A DNA stretch of 64,000 bases from Haloarcula rubra. GTDB lineage: Archaea > Halobacteriota > Halobacteria > Halobacteriales > Haloarculaceae. A program made the translations under genes and the position numbers. The notes below the pieces were generated by a model. The model did not search any database. It was not told the DNA's origin and saw only the letters and a program-made list of their open reading frames with translations. Positions 1-7,974 of the stretch are shown here, one piece after another (the first letter of the stretch is position 1; every line of letters starts with the position of its first letter). Location of the stretch: the NCBI RefSeq assembly GCF_019599465.1, contig NZ_RKLR01000007.1, positions 62,001 to 126,000 on the forward strand, written 5' to 3'.

Positions 1-38
1 CCCAAAGTATTTGCCCGTGAGGGTGCTGTCAGTCGCTC

Positions 39-1322
39 GTGCCCCTCCATCGCCGCTCCCTCCTCGCCGCACTCGCACTGTCCCCGGTAGCCGTCCGCCG
101 CGTCGGTGCGACGGAGAGACGGTCGCTTGCCGTCGACTGGCGGACGACGGTCGGTGACGCCGGACTCCTCGACAGCGCCCGGGTCGACGGTCAGACGCTG
201 TTGCTCACCGACCACGCCGACCGGACCGCCACGCTCCACGCCGTCGACGACGACGGGTCGAGCGTCTGGTCCCGGCAGTTCGACGACGTCCCCTCGCCCG
301 AGACCGTCACCGGAACCGACGACGGTGGCGTCCTCGCCGCCGGACGCACGGGGCGTGACGACCAGATGATGGTCGCACGGCTGACGGCCGACGGGACGCT
401 GTCGTGGCGACACCGCGTATCGGTGGGGTACCACGACCAGAAAACCGGCGTCCAACCGCTCGACGGCGACAGGGTCGCTCTCGTCTCCAACAGTATCGGG
501 ACACACGCCGTCTCGGCACGCCTCCAGTGTCTCGACGCGTCGGGGACCGTCCGCTGGGACCACACCCGCGACGGGTTCGCCGCGACCATCGCCGACGTGG
601 TCGACGGCGACTTGGTCGCCGGTGGCTACGCCTTCGAATCGGCGTTCGGCGGCTGGCTCGACCGAATCGATGCGGACGGCCGGCGAGTCTGGAGCCACCG
701 GTGGCCGGAGGAGTACACGGACGCCGCTCAGTTCGGACCCGGCGGCGGCGTCGCCGCGGCCGGCGTCTACGAGGACGACGGGACGGACGCGTGGCGCATC
801 AGCTACCTCTCGGCCGACGGTCGGATACAGCGCGAGTGGCGCCACAACTTCGCGGGCGACGACCGAGCGAGCCCCGGGGCGGCCCTGCGATTGGCCGACG
901 GGAGCGCCGTGTTCGTCGGCGAACGGGACGAGTCGGCTCGGGTTCGACTCCTCCGGACCGGTCCGCAGGGGTCGCCCGACACCGTCACGCTCGAACCGTT
1001 CGACGCCGCCGTCGCGCCCCACGACCTGTTCCCCGTCGACGGTGGTGTCCTGCTGACCGGCGATTTCGAGTCGGCCTCGGACGGCGGTAGTTGGGTGGTT
1101 CGCCTCGGCGACGCCGGGACGCCGACGGGGACCGCCACGCGGACCCGGACGACGCGGACGGGAACCGACACCGAGGTGACGCCCTATCCACCGCCACCGA
1201 CGGACGTGACCGAGACGACGACCGGGGACAGCGGCCCTGGATTCGGGCCACTGGCGGCGCTAGCGGGACTCGGGGCCGCGTCCCTAGCGCGACTTCGAAA
1301 CGGCGAGAAAGACGCTGATTAG
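39..1322 (+). CDS. Secreted PQQ-type beta-propeller protein with PGF-CTERM anchor
   Basis: 427 residues from a GTG start. The N-terminus carries a twin arginine and a hydrophobic stretch (HRRSLLAALAL), consistent with Tat export. The middle holds repeated blades of the type DGxxxWSxxF and DADGRRVWS, spaced about 45 residues, as in PQQ-like outer-surface propellers. A threonine-rich linker (about residues 365-400) leads to PGFGPLAALAGLGAASL followed by arginines, which is a PGF-CTERM sorting signal processed by archaeosortase A. The protein is therefore expected on the cell surface, lipid-anchored after cleavage. A TATA-like AAAGTATTT at 4-12 fits a leaderless start. It converges with the aminotransferase and overlaps its stop by four bases. 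Ligand unknown. Confidence 0.8.
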   Translation: MPLHRRSLLAALALSPVAVRRVGATERRSLAVDWRTTVGDAGLLDSARVDGQTLLLTDHADRTATLHAVDDDGSSVWSRQFDDVPSPETVTGTDDGGVLAAGRTGRDDQMMVARLTADGTLSWRHRVSVGYHDQKTGVQPLDGDRVALVSNSIGTHAVSARLQCLDASGTVRWDHTRDGFAATIADVVDGDLVAGGYAFESAFGGWLDRIDADGRRVWSHRWPEEYTDAAQFGPGGGVAAAGVYEDDGTDAWRISYLSADGRIQREWRHNFAGDDRASPGAALRLADGSAVFVGERDESARVRLLRTGPQGSPDTVTLEPFDAAVAPHDLFPVDGGVLLTGDFESASDGGSWVVRLGDAGTPTGTATRTRTTRTGTDTEVTPYPPPPTDVTETTTGDSGPGFGPLAALAGLGAASLARLRNGEKDAD

Positions 1323-2479
1323 ATGAGGTCGTGTTCGGCCAGTCGGTCGACCGCTTCCTGCAGACGCTCCTTGCTGTTCGCGTAGGAGATACGTGCGTAG
1401 CCGGGCGTCCCGAACGCGCTCCCGGGAACGGTGGCGACCTGCGCGTCCGAAATCGCGGCGTCGCACCACTCGGTGTCGTCGCCGTCGGGCGCGACTTCGG
1501 GCATCATGTAGAACGCGCCCTGCGGTTCGGGGACGTGGACGCCGTGGTCCTCGAACAGGCCGATGAGGAACTCGCGGCGTTCGGCGAAGGCCTGTCGCAT
1601 CTCCTCGACGGCCTCGTCGGTGTTCGTCAGCGCCTCGATACCGGCGTGCTGGACGAAGTTCACGGCACAGGAGACGGAGTGTGAGTGGACCTTCCCGGCC
1701 TGCGAGACGAGTTCTTCCGGGCCGGCGAAGTAGCCCAGCCGCCACCCGGTCATCGAGTAGGCCTTCGAGAAGCCGTTGAGCGTGACCGTGCGGTCCTCCA
1801 TCCCGTCGAGGGTGCCGAGGCTCGTCGCCTCGACGCCGTCGTAGGTGATCTCCTTGTAAATCTCGTCGGAGATGACGGTGATGTCGTGTTCGACGGCGAG
1901 GTCACGGACGCCTTCGAGTGCGGCGTCGGAGTAGACGGCCCCGTGGGGGTTGCCCGGGGAGTTGACGACGAGCAGTTCGGTGTCGTCGGAGACGGCGGCG
2001 GCGAGGTCGTCGAGCGCGCCCTCTAGCTGGAAGTCGTGGGCCGCGGTGTCGACCCGCGTCAGCGTGCCGCCGGCGAGTTTCGCCATCGCCTCGTAGGAGA
2101 CCCACGCGGGGTCCAGCAGGGCTACCTCGTCGCCGTCGTCGATGACGGTCTGGAAGATTTCGTAGAGGGCCTGCTTGCCGCCGGGCGTGACGATGAGGTT
2201 CTCGGCCTCGTACTGGGTGAGGCCGTCGTCGTGGAGTTTGTCGACGAGGGCGTTCTTGAGTTCGGGGATGCCGTTCGACGGCGTGTAACCGGTGTGGCCG
2301 GCGTCCATCGCGTCCTTCGCGGCGTCCTTGATGTTCTCGGGCGTGTCGAAGTCGGGTTCGCCGACCGAGAGGTCGACGACGTCCTTGCCCTCTGCTTCGA
2401 GTTCGGCGGCCTTGTTGCTAATCGCGAGTGTCGCGCTCGGTTCTACACGTTCGACGCGGGAAGCGAAGTCCATAGTCAT
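1319..2479 (-). CDS. Class I/II PLP-dependent aminotransferase, aspartate type
   Basis: 386 residues, full length for the fold-type I AspC family. Seen: VGEPDFDTP near the N-terminus, SPGNPHGA in the substrate and cofactor region, SDEIYKEI, and the PLP lysine in LNGFSKAYSMTGWR. It should transfer an amino group between an amino acid (probably aspartate or an aromatic one) and 2-oxoglutarate in the cytoplasm. The first ATG overlaps the ribH stop as ATGA, so translation is coupled and this start is preferred over the ATG two codons on. The substrate cannot be decided from sequence alone. A second paralogue lies at 24463-25608. Confidence 0.85.
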   Translation of the reverse strand: MTMDFASRVERVEPSATLAISNKAAELEAEGKDVVDLSVGEPDFDTPENIKDAAKDAMDAGHTGYTPSNGIPELKNALVDKLHDDGLTQYEAENLIVTPGGKQALYEIFQTVIDDGDEVALLDPAWVSYEAMAKLAGGTLTRVDTAAHDFQLEGALDDLAAAVSDDTELLVVNSPGNPHGAVYSDAALEGVRDLAVEHDITVISDEIYKEITYDGVEATSLGTLDGMEDRTVTLNGFSKAYSMTGWRLGYFAGPEELVSQAGKVHSHSVSCAVNFVQHAGIEALTNTDEAVEEMRQAFAERREFLIGLFEDHGVHVPEPQGAFYMMPEVAPDGDDTEWCDAAISDAQVATVPGSAFGTPGYARISYANSKERLQEAVDRLAEHDLI

Positions 2480-2880
2480 AGGTTTGCGAGTTCGATGGCG
2501 CTCGTGACGGCCGACCCGCCCTTGTGGGTGCGGGCCTCGGCCTCGTCCTTGCTCATGCCCGGACCGATGATGCCCAGCGTGACGGGGGTGTCCCGTTCGA
2601 GGGAGACGTCGGTCAGGCCCTGTGCGGCGGCGTCGGCGATGACCTGGTCGTGGTCGGTGTCGCCTTCGATGACGACCCCCAGCACTGCCACGGCGTCGAC
2701 GTCCTCCCGACGCGCCAGTCGGTCGGCCGCCAGCGGCGTGTCGTAGGCTCCGGGCACGGTCACCGTCTCGACGACGTCTGCGTCGTGGTCGGCCGCGGCA
2801 GCGCTGGCCGACTGTCTCATCGCCTCGATGACGGCACCGTGTTTGTCGTACTGGGCGACGACCAATCCGAGCTGCACCAT
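2476..2880 (-). CDS. ribH: 6,7-dimethyl-8-ribityllumazine synthase
   Basis: 134 residues, the usual length for archaeal lumazine synthase. It condenses 5-amino-6-ribitylaminouracil with 3,4-dihydroxybutanone 4-phosphate in riboflavin synthesis. Visible features are the beta-strand start LGLVVAQYD, the PGAYDTP loop, the VLGVVIEGDTDHDQ segment containing the catalytic histidine, and the phosphate-binding end HKGGSAVTSAIEL. First gene of a two-gene unit with the aminotransferase (4-base ATGA overlap) and divergent from the membrane gene at 2973; the 92-base gap holds both promoters. Confidence 0.92.
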   Translation of the reverse strand: MVQLGLVVAQYDKHGAVIEAMRQSASAAAADHDADVVETVTVPGAYDTPLAADRLARREDVDAVAVLGVVIEGDTDHDQVIADAAAQGLTDVSLERDTPVTLGIIGPGMSKDEAEARTHKGGSAVTSAIELANL

Positions 2881-2972
2881 GTCTGTGTGGGTGGCTGTGG
2901 ACCCTAAAGAACTACCGTTCCGGCACGGCGAACCAGAAGGGTTCTAATCCTGCCCCTGCTTGCCACCACCAT

Positions 2973-4910
2973 ATGGCTACGTCGAGCCGTTTCCTGCCCG
3001 CCCTCCAGAACACGCGCCGCCGCGTCAGTTCGTGGGCGCGGGCCGACGAGCACGCGACGGTCAAACTCGTCGTCGGCATCACGCTCCTCGCGCTCGCCCT
3101 GCGACTGGTCTCGCTCGGGCAACGGGTCGCGCACTTCGACGAGGGGCGCGTCGCCTACTGGGCGTGGCACTACGGCGACACCGGGTCGTTCGCCTATCGA
3201 TACATCATCCACGGACCGTTCATCCAGCACGTCGACCGGTGGCTGTTCGCCGTCGTCGGCCCCTCCGACTTCGCGATGCGGCTCCCCGTCGCCGTCGTCG
3301 GCGGCCTCATGCCGCTCGTCGCACTCCTCTTTCGCCGCCACCTCCGTCGGACGGAAGTCGTCGCCGTCGCGCTCTTGCTCGCGGTCAACCCGGTCCTCCT
3401 GTACTACTCGCGGTTCATGCGCAGCGACATCCTCGTCGCGGCGTTCATGTTCGCCGCCTTCGGCTGTATCGTCCGGTTCTACGACACCCGGAGACCGCGC
3501 TACCTCTACGCCGTCACCTTCTTCATGGCGCTGGGCTTCGCCTCGAAGGAGAACGCGCTCGTCTACGTGCTGACGTGGCTCGGCGCGACGGGACTGCTGC
3601 TCGCGAAGGTCCTCGTCCTGCCGAACGGCTTCCGCGACGCCGTGCTGTTCATCACCGACACGCCCTCGGCGGGGGAGATTCGCGACCGCGTCGTCGGCCG
3701 AGTGAGAGGCGACGTCGCACTCGTCGTCGGCACGGTCCGGTCGTTCCGCGACCGCCACGACAGCCCCCTCGGTACGTTCGGCATCTACGTGGGCCACGTC
3801 GCGCTCGCCGTCCTGCTGTTCGCTGCCGTCTCGTTGTTCTTCTACGCGCCGCGCGGTGCCGGCGTCGCCGGCATCCAGCACCCGCCAGCGCCGCCGTCCG
3901 CCGGTTCCGTCGGCTTCTGGGAGGGCGTGACCAACCCGGCGCTGTTCGGCGAGATGGTGCAGGCCACCGTCGACCGCGTCGTCGACCAGTGGAGCGAGTG
4001 GCTCAACCCCGCCTCGGAGAAGACGCTCGACGACTACGAGCGGCACCTCGGCGTGTTCGTCAAGGCGATGGCGTACGCCTCGGCCCCCCTGACGGCGTTC
4101 GCCGGCCTCGGCTACGTCCTCGACCGACTGGGGTACACCGCACCGCGACACCTCGTCCCGTTCCTCTTCTACGGCGGGTTCGTCTCCGTCTTCGGCTACC
4201 CGCTGGGGACCGACATCGGCGCCCCGTGGATCGTCGCCCACGCCGTCGTCCCCCTCGCCGTGCCCGCGGGCGTCGCCCTCGCGGCGGTGTTCCGCTGGGG
4301 ACTGGAGTCACTGTCGACCGACGACGAGACGGGCGTCGCCATCGCGGCCGTCGTGTTCCTCCTGCTGACGGTGCTGGTCGCCAACGTCGCCGTCACGCGC
4401 GTCTACACCAACACGACCGCCGACAGCAACGAACTCGTCCAGTTCGCCCAACCGGACCAGTCGGTCAGGGAGGCGCTGACCGAGATGGACCGCATCGCCG
4501 TGGCCCACGACGGCGGCCCCGACGTCGTCGTCTACCACGGCGAGACCGGCGAGGACTACGACGAGAACAACGCCTACGTCGAGGAGAGCAGGGACTCGTG
4601 GGACGACGCGTGGTGGAACACCCAGCCCACCTGTCTCAAGTGGTACAACACGCTCCCGATGCCGTGGTACTTCGCGGCCAACGACGTGAGCGTCGCCTGC
4701 GAGAACCAGGAGACGGCGCTGGGCGTGCGGGCGATGCAGAACCAGCCACCCATCGTCATCACGCAGGCGTACGACTCGACGGTGCCCAGCGAGCGCCTCC
4801 GGTCGGCGGGCTACACGAACGAGAGCTACATGATGCGCACCAGCGGCTACAAGAACACCTTCACGGTCTGGACCCACGAGGAGTACGCGGCCAACGCGAC
4901 GGCCGGGTGA
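2973..4910 (+). CDS. Agl23-like membrane protein (TIGR03663 type), flippase-associated
   Basis: 645 residues with about a dozen hydrophobic segments in the first 470 and a soluble C-terminal part of about 170. The first loop contains HFDEGRVAYW, and a later one PVLLYYSRFMRSDI; both are typical of the GT-C/PMT-like family that NCBI names flippase activity-associated protein Agl23. GT-C proteins transfer sugars from dolichol phosphates on the outer side of the membrane, and the acidic DE pair fits the catalytic position. The C-terminal domain is rich in aromatic residues and single cysteines. The role in protein N-glycosylation is inferred from family naming, with no other agl gene in the window. 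Confidence 0.72.
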   Translation: MATSSRFLPALQNTRRRVSSWARADEHATVKLVVGITLLALALRLVSLGQRVAHFDEGRVAYWAWHYGDTGSFAYRYIIHGPFIQHVDRWLFAVVGPSDFAMRLPVAVVGGLMPLVALLFRRHLRRTEVVAVALLLAVNPVLLYYSRFMRSDILVAAFMFAAFGCIVRFYDTRRPRYLYAVTFFMALGFASKENALVYVLTWLGATGLLLAKVLVLPNGFRDAVLFITDTPSAGEIRDRVVGRVRGDVALVVGTVRSFRDRHDSPLGTFGIYVGHVALAVLLFAAVSLFFYAPRGAGVAGIQHPPAPPSAGSVGFWEGVTNPALFGEMVQATVDRVVDQWSEWLNPASEKTLDDYERHLGVFVKAMAYASAPLTAFAGLGYVLDRLGYTAPRHLVPFLFYGGFVSVFGYPLGTDIGAPWIVAHAVVPLAVPAGVALAAVFRWGLESLSTDDETGVAIAAVVFLLLTVLVANVAVTRVYTNTTADSNELVQFAQPDQSVREALTEMDRIAVAHDGGPDVVVYHGETGEDYDENNAYVEESRDSWDDAWWNTQPTCLKWYNTLPMPWYFAANDVSVACENQETALGVRAMQNQPPIVITQAYDSTVPSERLRSAGYTNESYMMRTSGYKNTFTVWTHEEYAANATAG

Positions 4911-4983
4911 CGCCGCACGAGGCCCGGTCTCCTCCTCGGTCCAGAAATCAACGCTTAAGCGCTCGCCAGCGAAAGCGCGGCAC

Positions 4984-6132
4984 ATGACACGTACGTCTCC
5001 CGGCCCGACCGTCGGCGTGGTCGGCGGGGGCCAACTCGGACGCATGATGGGCGAGGCGGCCGCACCGCTGGGCGTCGAACTCGTCGTCGCCGACCCGACG
5101 CCGGACTGCCCGGCGACACCGGTCGTCCGCGACCAACTGGTCGGTGGCTTCGACGACGAGGAGACGTTCCGCCGGCTGGCCGAACGCGCGGACGTCCTCA
5201 CCTACGAGATAGAACTCGCGGACCCCGACGTCCTCGAACGGGTCGCGGAGGAGACGGGGACGCCGGTCCACCCCGACCCGGACACGCTCCGGACCATCGA
5301 GGACAAACTCGTCCAGAAGCGACGGCTCTCCGAGGCGGGCGTCCCGGTCCCCGAGTTCCGCGCCGTCGAGACGGCCGAGGAGTTGCGCGAGGCCTGCGAC
5401 GAACTGGGGTACCCCGCGATGCTGAAGGCCCGAACCGGCGGCTACGACGGCCGCGGGAACGTGCCAGTCTCCGGCCCCGAGGACGTCGAGGCGGCCATCG
5501 ACGACGTCGCGGGCCCGGCGATGGTCGAGGAGATGGTCGACTTCGAGCGCGAACTGGCGGTGATGGGCTGTCGCGGCGACGGCGAACGCGACACCTTCCC
5601 GGTCACCGAGACCATCCACGAGGAAGAGATTCTCCGCGAGAGCGTCGCGCCGGCACGCGCGAGCGAGGCGGTCCGTGACCGTGCCCGCGAGGTGGCGCTG
5701 GACGTCTTAGACGTGATGGACGGCCGCGGCGTCTTCGGCATCGAACTGTTCCAGACGGCCGACGACGAGATTCTGCTGAACGAAATCGCTCCACGCCCCC
5801 ACAACTCCGGGCACTGGACCATCGAGGGCTGTCACACCTCGCAGTTCGAACAGCACGTCCGGGCCGTGATGGGGATGCCGCTGGGCACGACCGAACAGCG
5901 CGACCCGACCGTCTCGACGAACGTCCTCGGCGACGTCGACGAACGACAGCCAGCGACGCTGTACGGCGACGAGGCGGTGTTCGCGGCCGACCGGGCGCAC
6001 CTGCACTGGTACGGCAAGCACGAGGTGTACGAGTTGCGGAAGATGGGCCACGTCACGGTGACCGGCGACGACACCGAGACGCTCCTCTCGGACGCGCGGG
6101 ACCTGCGAGACGGCCTGACCTTCCGAGACTGA
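4984..6132 (+). CDS. purK: 5-(carboxyamino)imidazole ribonucleotide synthase
   Basis: 382 residues, normal for PurK. It converts AIR, ATP and bicarbonate to N5-CAIR in purine synthesis. N-terminal VGVVGGGQLGRMM is the family signature; the ATP-grasp core shows EDKLVQKRRL, MLKARTGGYDGRGN and the metal-binding NEIAPRPHNSGHWT; the C-terminal domain ends in VTVTGDD. purE, the usual partner, is not beside it. The start follows AT-rich CGCTTAAGCG (4952-4961), a plausible TATA region. Confidence 0.93.
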   Translation: MTRTSPGPTVGVVGGGQLGRMMGEAAAPLGVELVVADPTPDCPATPVVRDQLVGGFDDEETFRRLAERADVLTYEIELADPDVLERVAEETGTPVHPDPDTLRTIEDKLVQKRRLSEAGVPVPEFRAVETAEELREACDELGYPAMLKARTGGYDGRGNVPVSGPEDVEAAIDDVAGPAMVEEMVDFERELAVMGCRGDGERDTFPVTETIHEEEILRESVAPARASEAVRDRAREVALDVLDVMDGRGVFGIELFQTADDEILLNEIAPRPHNSGHWTIEGCHTSQFEQHVRAVMGMPLGTTEQRDPTVSTNVLGDVDERQPATLYGDEAVFAADRAHLHWYGKHEVYELRKMGHVTVTGDDTETLLSDARDLRDGLTFRD

Positions 6133-6184
6133 GACGACCGTCGGCGTCCTCGTCAGGAGCAAAAAGTGGGTAACAGGGCGTCGG

Positions 6185-6484
6185 TTACGTCGACGGTTGT
6201 GAGACCGACTTCGACTCTATCTCTTCGAGGAACGTCATCTCGGGGTCGCCTACCACGCCGGCCGTCTCCATCTTCTCGCGGAGTTCGGGCGAGTCGATGA
6301 ACTCTCTCGCACCCTCCATCGACTCCATCTCGAAGATAGCGACCAACTCGTCGGGGTCCTCGCTGGTCCGGAACAGTCGGTACGACAACTGCCCAGCCTC
6401 CTCCCGCCGTGCGTCGTCTTCGTCGAACACCGGCTTCCACTCGTCGAAGTCGGCCACTTCGTGTCGAATCAGTACGTATACCAT
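6185..6484 (-). CDS. Small ABM-like (dimeric alpha-beta barrel) protein
   Basis: 99 residues. The pattern MVYVLIRHEVADFDEWKPVFDE, then LFRTSEDPDELVAIFEMESMEGAREF, matches stand-alone antibiotic-biosynthesis-monooxygenase or cyclase-like barrels that act as homodimers. No cofactor motif can be seen, so the reaction is unknown. The start at 6484 is chosen because the family begins at this methionine and the frame upstream is not protein-like. An inverted repeat lies directly in front of it. Converges with purK. Confidence 0.7.
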   Translation of the reverse strand: MVYVLIRHEVADFDEWKPVFDEDDARREEAGQLSYRLFRTSEDPDELVAIFEMESMEGAREFIDSPELREKMETAGVVGDPEMTFLEEIESKSVSQPST

Positions 6485-6507
6485 GGTGTAACACCACGTT
6501 AGTGTTA
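6485..6507 (-). promoter_or_regulatory. Inverted repeats before the ABM-like gene
   Basis: GGTGT-A-ACACC (6485-6495) is a palindrome, and TAACAC (6489-6494) pairs with GTGTTA (6502-6507) across 7 bases. A TATA-like AGTATA (6518-6523 on the plus strand) lies just upstream. The position at the expected transcription start suggests a repressor operator; this is inference. Confidence 0.35.
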
Positions 6508-6638
6508 GTTGTGCGACAGTATAGCTTCGGATTTCCAGATACGGGTCAGGTAGTCGCTCACTGCATCCGATGGTCACGGGCTCGACGGGACGGCACAGAA
6601 CCGAGGCGTCTTTGTCCGTCCGGTCCCGATGCGGGCGT

Positions 6639-7076
6639 ATGGAGCGACGGGCCTTCCTCCGGGCGGTCGGACCGGCCGCGGCGGTCGGACTCGCCGGTTG
6701 TATCGGCGGACGCGGCGCGAACACCGACTACGACGTCGGCATGGGCGCGAAGGTGTTCCGGCCACAGGAACTCCGGGTCGAACCGGGGACCACCGTGACG
6801 TGGCTCAACACGAGCAAACAGGGCCACACCGTCACCGCCTACGAGGACACCCTCCCCGAGGGCGCCGACTTCTTCGCATCGGGGGGGTTCGAGTCGGAAC
6901 AGGCCGCTCGGGACGCGTGGGGCAACAGCTCCGGTGGGACGCTGTTTCAGGGCCAGTCCTACGAACACACCTTCGAGGTGCGCGGGGAGTATCCGTACTT
7001 CTGTATCCCGCACGAACGCGGCGGGATGGTCGGCACCGTGGTCGTCACTGACGACCCGGGAACGACCGAAGAATAG
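6639..7076 (+). CDS. Halocyanin-type blue copper lipoprotein
   Basis: 145 residues. A twin-arginine N-terminus (MERRAFLRAV) and lipobox ending at Cys21 (VGLAGC) predict a Tat-exported lipid-anchored protein. The plastocyanin fold shows all four type 1 copper ligands: His63 in QGHTVTAY, then Cys122, His125 and Met130 in YFCIPHERGGM. It should carry single electrons at the outer membrane face, for example toward a terminal oxidase such as the one at 50-52 kb, though no physical link is shown. The start at 6639 begins the signal peptide; the longer upstream frame has no export signal. Confidence 0.9.
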   Translation: MERRAFLRAVGPAAAVGLAGCIGGRGANTDYDVGMGAKVFRPQELRVEPGTTVTWLNTSKQGHTVTAYEDTLPEGADFFASGGFESEQAARDAWGNSSGGTLFQGQSYEHTFEVRGEYPYFCIPHERGGMVGTVVVTDDPGTTEE

Positions 7077-7097
7077 TCGGGCGCGTGCCGAACGGAG

Positions 7098-7742
7098 TTA
7101 GGCTTCTTCGACTTCGACGTCTTCCTCGTCGACGTCGACGGCCGTCTCCTCTTCGGCGGCGACTTCCTCGGGGCGAGCCTCGAGGGTGGTCTTCTGAATC
7201 TCGACGCGGCGGAGCGGGTAGATCTCCTTGGCCTCACCGTAGATGGCCGAGGAGAGACGCCCCTCGACGACGCTGTCGACGAGTTCCTCGAAGGTGCGGT
7301 CCTTCGCGGTCTCCTCGACGAGATCGATCATCGTGCGGCGGATGGCCTTCTCCTGAGAGGCGTCGGCCTTCTTCGTCGTGACCGCGACCGGCTGAATCTG
7401 GACGCGGTAGTCGTCCGTCGTCAGCACGGTCACGAAGGCCTCGACCTTCGAGGAGCCACGGCGGACGAGCGAGCGCAGGTAGTCCCGCGTCAACTCGTGC
7501 TTGATGAACTCCGTGTACGCGGAGTCGCTGGCGACCTCGTTGATCTTGAAGGTCAGTTTCGTGTTGTTCTCGCTGGCGTCGTTCTTCAGTTCGCCCAGCG
7601 TCGTTTCGATGGTGCGACCGAGCACCTTGTCCGGTTCGTCTGCGGGTGTCTCACCGAGAACCTCCCGGTCGAACTGTTCGGGAGCCTGCACGGTGTACCA
7701 CCGCTTCTGCTGTTTGCGCTTGGAGACGCTTCGTTCACTCAT
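7098..7742 (-). CDS. rps3ae: 30S ribosomal protein S3Ae (eS1)
   Basis: 214 residues with the conserved KRWYTVQAPEQFD start, GRTIETTLGEL, and LTRDYLRSLVRRGSSK motifs of archaeal eS1, and an acidic tail. Component of the small subunit near the mRNA exit. Last gene of the operon S15 - RecJ-like - Pcc1 - S3Ae, overlapping the pcc1 stop by eight bases. Confidence 0.95.
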   Translation of the reverse strand: MSERSVSKRKQQKRWYTVQAPEQFDREVLGETPADEPDKVLGRTIETTLGELKNDASENNTKLTFKINEVASDSAYTEFIKHELTRDYLRSLVRRGSSKVEAFVTVLTTDDYRVQIQPVAVTTKKADASQEKAIRRTMIDLVEETAKDRTFEELVDSVVEGRLSSAIYGEAKEIYPLRRVEIQKTTLEARPEEVAAEEETAVDVDEEDVEVEEA

Positions 7743-7974
7743 GGTTGGATTGTGTTGGTTGGTCGGATAGCTGTGCTGCGACCCGGAGGTTGACGACGTA
7801 GTCGTCGACAGTCGACTGCAACCCGCCCGTCGAGTCGCGCTCGACGGTGGTGACCACGGCGTCGTCCTTGACGCGGGTGGTCATCTCGTCGGTGTTGTCC
7901 GGCCGGAGTGCGGCCGCGACGCGCTCTGCGCGGGTCTGTGAGCCGTGCGTCGTGCGAATCTCGGCCCGCCTCAT
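7735..7974 (-). CDS. pcc1: KEOPS complex subunit Pcc1
   Basis: 79 residues, typical size. The sequence RAEIRTTHGSQTRAERVAAALRPDNTDE is the Pcc1 beta-alpha start, followed by VTTVERDSTGGLQSTVDDYVVNL. Pcc1 dimerises the KEOPS complex that makes t6A37 in tRNAs reading ANN codons. It overlaps the RecJ-like stop by four bases and the S3Ae start by eight, so the four genes are translationally coupled. The start is the first methionine of the family; the longer frame upstream is arginine-rich shadow. Confidence 0.85.
   Translation of the reverse strand: MRRAEIRTTHGSQTRAERVAAALRPDNTDEMTTRVKDDAVVTTVERDSTGGLQSTVDDYVVNLRVAAQLSDQPTQSNHE

Noticed and set aside
2904-4241. 445-codon minus-strand frame opposite the Agl23-like gene
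   Set aside because: Antisense shadow typical of GC-rich DNA; repetitive E/R/V composition and no domain, while the plus-strand frame is clearly coding.
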